This document shows, one piece after another, positions 4,296 through 6,933 of a DNA stretch of 6,933 bases. How positions within the stretch are numbered: the stretch's first letter is position 1; the number at the start of each line of letters is the position of its first letter. Below the pieces are notes generated by a model that saw only the letters and a program-made list of their open reading frames with translations, was not told the DNA's origin and did not search any database. The translations under genes and the position numbers were made by a program. Source of the stretch: Deltaproteobacteria bacterium (GTDB lineage Bacteria; Desulfobacterota; Binatia; UBA9968). The stretch is taken from NCBI GenBank assembly GCA_005878685.1, contig VBLN01000200.1, forward strand, positions 1-6,933. The letters are read 5' to 3'.

Positions 4296-5517
4296 ATGAA
4301 TCCTCTCAAGCAAGCTCAATTGGATGCTCGGCTGCGCCGGCTTGCCACCGGGAATCCAGCCGCGATCATCGTTGGCAACGGCTCCACAAATGACCTCAGC
4401 TTTGTCCGGAGCCTTAGTCGACGTAGGATCCCAACGATTATTTTCGCGCTACGGTTTGCGGGTTCGAATGGCTACCGTAGAGGAGGAGCCGCAAGCATGG
4501 CTGGAAATCCTCGAACTTGCGGCATCGGTTCTGAAAACGCCCCCCGTTCTTTTCGCTCTCTCGGACGCGCACTGCGCGTTCGTGTCTCAAAACGCCGAGC
4601 ACTTGCGTCGCGGTTTTCGCTTCGTCCTGCCCGACGAACAAACCGTCGAGCGAATTCTCGACAAGCGGCAGCAGTACGCCGCGGCAGAAGCGGCAGGAAT
4701 ACGGGTGCCAGCCACGTTTTATCCCGAACGCGTCGAAGATGTGAGCCGGCTCGCCTCCGAGATTGACTATCCGGTGATTCTAAAACCGTACACTGCCCAC
4801 GTCGGTCGCTTGCAGATCTTGAACCGCAAGGTGGTCGTCCTTCAATCTGCCGAAGAGTTGATATCGGTCTACTCGAAGTGCACGGCTTCCGGAGCCCGTT
4901 TCATGGTTCAGAAGATCGTTGCCGGCAAAGATGACGCGATTTTCTGGTACAGTGGATTCTGGGACGAGCATGGCCGTGAGCAGGCTTGGTTCACCGGCCA
5001 GAAGCTGCGTCAGTTCCCTCCTGGTTTCGGTGACGGCTCTCTCCAGCGGACAGTGGAGGCACCGGTAGTGTTGCAGCTGAGCCGCCGCTTGCTCGAAGTC
5101 TTTCGCTATCGTGGACTTGTCAATGTCGAATTCAAGCGCGACGTGAGGGACGGAAGCTACGCCCTCATGGAAATCAATCCCAGAACTGTCTCGGGGAATC
5201 AGCTCGGCATCAGCGCGGAGGTCGATTTGCCGTGGATTGCATACCGGCATCTGGTTGGGCTCGATCTAGCTGTGGCGCCACGGCATTCCTTTCGGCTGAA
5301 CGTCAAGTACGTCAACGAAGAATGGGACGTTCAAGCGTTCTGGGCATTGCGGAAATCGAAGGAGCTGACGTTTGCTGCCTGGCTTCGGTCTTTGCGAGGG
5401 ACGCAAGCTTGGGCTCTGTTCGCCTGGGACGATCCGCTTCCCCTGCTCGCGGGCCTATGGCGTTTCTTTTCTATCTGTGCTCGGCGTGCTCTCTCACGGG
5501 CGCGCTCCAAGACGTGA
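4296..5517 (+). pseudogene. ATP-grasp carboxylate-amine ligase-like protein, split by a +1 frameshift
   Basis: The body encodes an ATP-grasp enzyme, which joins a carboxylate to an amine or thiol through an acylphosphate. Features are the ATP-binding lysine in VILKPYT (Lys codon 4783-4785), the VQKIVAGKDD segment that precedes the hinge, and the Mg-binding MEINPRT (Glu and Asn codons at 5170 and 5176). The conserved C-terminus has WLRSLRG and ALFAWDDPLP. The usual N-terminal domain is encoded in another frame from ATG 4296: AAIIVGNGSTNDLSFVRSL, then RRIPTII. That frame passes into the body frame near the TTTT at 4441-4444. Removing one T there would give RRIPTIISRYGLRVRMATVE and one continuous 406-residue protein. 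The body frame alone opens at 4324 with a non-homologous N-terminus. It is thus either a real frameshift mutation, a sequencing error or slippage. No strong ribosome binding site is visible. The substrate is unknown. Confidence 0.85.
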
Positions 5518-5733
5518 AGGTGGGCTACCCTCGGCGGAAGGGAAAGTGGAAAATTGAGAACTATTTTGTTGACGCAATTGGTGGAAGCATAGGTGTTCCA
5601 GAGGAAATTTAGAAGATCGGAGCGAACGCTGGAAGTGAAACCCGATAATCTGCACAATCTTCTGAACTGCAAGCGGCGACGAATCCGCAAAAGACATGAG
5701 GCTTGAGGCGAGAGGCGGACTTTTAAATTCAGT

Positions 5734-5763
5734 TTGACAGCCGTCATAGACTTGCCCTATTTT
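5734..5763 (+). promoter_or_regulatory. Sigma70-like promoter of cassette B
   Basis: A perfect -35 TTGACA (5734-5739) and -10 TATTTT (5758-5763) separated by 18 bp, at the same position in the cassette as in copy A. Expected transcription start is near 5770. It should drive the solute-binding protein gene. Confidence 0.75.
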
Positions 5764-5769
5764 TGCGAC

Positions 5770-5861
5770 ACTGACTTAGGCTGGGTTTCTCGATCCCGTC
5801 ACATCTTTGCTCGCACACCATCGCCCGGACTGGATCTCCCAGCCGGGTTTTTTCTTTTTGT
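5770..5861 (+). ncRNA. Structured leader RNA or small RNA, copy B (unrecognised family)
   Basis: The leader can form GGCTGGG (5779-5785) with CCCAGCC (5838-5844), a perfect 7-bp helix, or the terminator hairpin at 5824-5847. Both use CCCAGCC, so they exclude each other. Inside the long loop CGAT and ATCG (ends of the identical core) can also pair. Only 15 bases separate the T-run from the start codon, and AGAGGAGG falls between them. The pattern fits transcription attenuation of the transporter gene by a ligand, protein or antisense RNA. A stand-alone ~90-nt small RNA is the alternative. Confidence 0.65.
5824..5859 (+). terminator. Intrinsic terminator between promoter and transporter gene
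   Basis: CCCGG-A-CTGG (5824-5833), loop ATCTC, CCAGCCGGG (5839-5847): nine perfect base pairs with one bulged A, followed by TTTTTTCTTTTT (5848-5859). This is a strong rho-independent terminator lying upstream of the gene's ribosome binding site, which is the position of an attenuator. Confidence 0.8.
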
Positions 5862-5875
5862 AAGAGGAGGTCCCT

Positions 5876-6933
5876 ATGAGCTGGCGAGAGACGAAGAAGG
5901 TTCTCGCGGTCCTTGTCGCGTGGTTTGTCTTGGGCGGCACCGCGCCGTTGGCTTATGGAGAAATCCGCATTTCCATCGGCGTGACGGAGACCATGGAGAC
6001 ATTCAACCCATATGGCGACAGCGTCGCGCTTCTCTACAGCATTTGGTGCCAGGTCATGGGATGCCTGGGCACTTATGATTTTGATAAAGGCGAACACGTA
6101 GGGATGCTGGTCGAACGCTGGGAAGTGAAGGACCCGAATACCTGGCTGTTTTACCTGCGCAAGAACCTCCGGTTTCACGATGGCTCGCGCCTGACCGCGG
6201 CCGATGTCGTCCACTCCTTCAACCGCATCAGTAATGACCCCCAGAGCAAACAGAAGCAGAATATCGCTCCTGTCGCCAGCGTGGCGGCGGTGGACGAATA
6301 CACGGTCAGGTTCACGACGAAGCAGCCGACCGCGCCGCTGCTGGAATATCTCTTCGACCGCTTCATCGTGACCAGCAAAACGATCGGGGCTGGGCCTTAC
6401 AAGTTCAAGGAACTGATCCCGGGCCAGCGCTTCGTCATCACCAAGAACCTAGACTATCCGGGAATGAGAGAGAAAAAGCAGGCACCCGACGAAGTCATCT
6501 TTCGCATCATGCGGGAGCCGGAGCAGCGGGTCACTGCGCTGTTGAATGGCGAGGTCCAGATTGCCCAGTTCGTCCCTCCCCACATGCGCGTGCGGGTAGA
6601 GAGAAACCCCAACCTAAAATTAGTCTCCTTTGACTCTGCGGAGATCATGTTCCTGGCGATGAGCCCGAAGTTCAAGCCATGGGATAACAAGCTGCTGCGT
6701 CAAGCTGTCTGTTATGCCATCGACCGGGATACCCTCATTGCTACACTGCTTAGAGGAGAAGCAACCCGGCTCGATGGGCCGATAGGGCAGGGACAGTACG
6801 GCTACGATCCCAACCTGCAACCACGCTATACCTACAACCCAGAAAAGGCGCGCGAACTGGTCAAAGAGGCGGGCTTTCCAAATGGTGTTGATGTCGATTT
6901 CTATACTCCCGTTGGTCGCTATACTCTGGACAA
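5876..6933 (+). CDS. ABC transporter substrate-binding protein, family 5 (DppA/OppA-like), partial
   Basis: The frame is open from ATG 5876 to the window end, giving 352 residues of a protein family that usually has 500 or more. It encodes a periplasmic family 5 solute-binding protein, which captures oligopeptides, nickel complexes, glutathione or similar ligands for an ABC importer. A Sec signal peptide (VLAVLVAWFVLGG, cleavage after AYG at about residue 28) is followed by the family blocks FHDGSRLTAADVVHSFNRI (100-118), GPYKF (173-177), RQAVCYAIDRDTL (275-287) and YNPEKARELVKEAGF (320-334). The start is set by AGGAGG at 5865-5870, five bases upstream, and expression by the promoter and attenuator of cassette B. 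One oddity: residues 168-170 pass straight from VTSK to IGAGPYKF, whereas relatives usually have some 15 more residues there. Ligand unknown. Permease genes should follow. Confidence 0.93.
   Translation, partial: MSWRETKKVLAVLVAWFVLGGTAPLAYGEIRISIGVTETMETFNPYGDSVALLYSIWCQVMGCLGTYDFDKGEHVGMLVERWEVKDPNTWLFYLRKNLRFHDGSRLTAADVVHSFNRISNDPQSKQKQNIAPVASVAAVDEYTVRFTTKQPTAPLLEYLFDRFIVTSKTIGAGPYKFKELIPGQRFVITKNLDYPGMREKKQAPDEVIFRIMREPEQRVTALLNGEVQIAQFVPPHMRVRVERNPNLKLVSFDSAEIMFLAMSPKFKPWDNKLLRQAVCYAIDRDTLIATLLRGEATRLDGPIGQGQYGYDPNLQPRYTYNPEKARELVKEAGFPNGVDVDFYTPVGRYTLD

Larger units (their letters stand above)
5641..5861 (+). repeat. Duplicated promoter/leader cassette, copy B
   Basis: Same-strand copy of 1470-1690, placed directly in front of the solute-binding protein gene. 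CAAGCGGCGACGAATC, GGACTTTTAAATTCAG and the ~40-base leader core are shared exactly. The differences are scattered substitutions and a short gap, as expected for an old duplication or a repeated regulatory unit rather than a recent copy. The 120 bases between the ATP-grasp stop codon and this cassette hold nothing I can identify. Confidence 0.85.

Noticed and set aside
4072..4319. Two minus-strand frames (70 and 62 codons) upstream of the ATP-grasp gene
   Set aside because: Low-complexity Arg/Ser/Ala translations with no recognisable motif, typical of GC-rich antisense frames.
4780..5250. 156-codon minus-strand frame over the ATP-grasp gene
   Set aside because: Antisense to conserved ATP-grasp motifs, with no domain of its own.
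5734..6214. Frames on both strands over cassette B and the solute-binding gene start
   Set aside because: The plus frame from 5734 runs through the promoter and terminator, and the minus frame is antisense to the secreted transporter protein. Neither has a ribosome binding site or a domain.

Overview
The window reads as accessory DNA from a moderately GC-rich Gram-negative-type bacterium, probably an uncultured soil or sediment lineage. It carries a Tat-exported flavoenzyme, a Sec-exported family 5 solute-binding protein, strong AGGAGG ribosome binding sites and sigma70-like promoters. The genus cannot be fixed from the sequence alone.

Layout. (1) 23-1279 encodes a Tat-exported FMN-dependent alpha-hydroxy acid dehydrogenase with a complete active site and an unexpected CXXCH motif in the active-site loop. 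(2) 1280-1759 is non-coding. It holds an 18-bp tandem duplication, one copy of a 28-bp direct repeat, and copy A of a ~220-bp promoter and leader cassette. (3) Cassette A leads into an 86-codon ORF (1760-2020) that looks truncated. (4) 2021-2597 has no convincing gene but contains the second 28-bp repeat, a CACAGAG-type short repeat and a palindromic operator-like site. (5) 2598-3262 on the minus strand is a HigBA/RelE-type toxin-antitoxin operon: intact antitoxin, toxin broken by an in-frame amber codon and lacking a start codon, and a promoter with a palindrome in its spacer. (6) 3301-3636 (minus) is an ArsR-like winged-helix regulator. It has an inverted repeat upstream matching the site near 2500, and a perfect 24-bp palindrome inside its last codons. 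(7) 3931-4064 is the signal-peptide end of a secreted protein that runs into a REP-like inverted repeat, followed by possible debris of a REP-associated transposase. (8) 4296-5517 is an ATP-grasp ligase split by a one-base frameshift. (9) 5641-5861 is cassette B, nearly the same promoter and attenuator-like leader as cassette A. It drives an ABC transporter substrate-binding protein (5876 onward) that runs off the window.

The most interesting signal is the duplicated cassette. Two copies 4.2 kb apart each contain TTGACA, an 18-bp spacer and a -10, followed by a ~90-nt transcribed segment with a 40-nt identical core. That segment can fold either as GGCTGGG/CCCAGCY or as a U-tailed terminator hairpin, and each copy sits just upstream of a strong ribosome binding site. 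This is the architecture of a cis-acting attenuator or riboswitch, or of a small RNA with paralogous copies. I do not recognise the family. The middle of the window (1300-4290) otherwise looks like a genomic junkyard of repeats, truncated genes and a decaying toxin-antitoxin locus between functional metabolic and transport genes.
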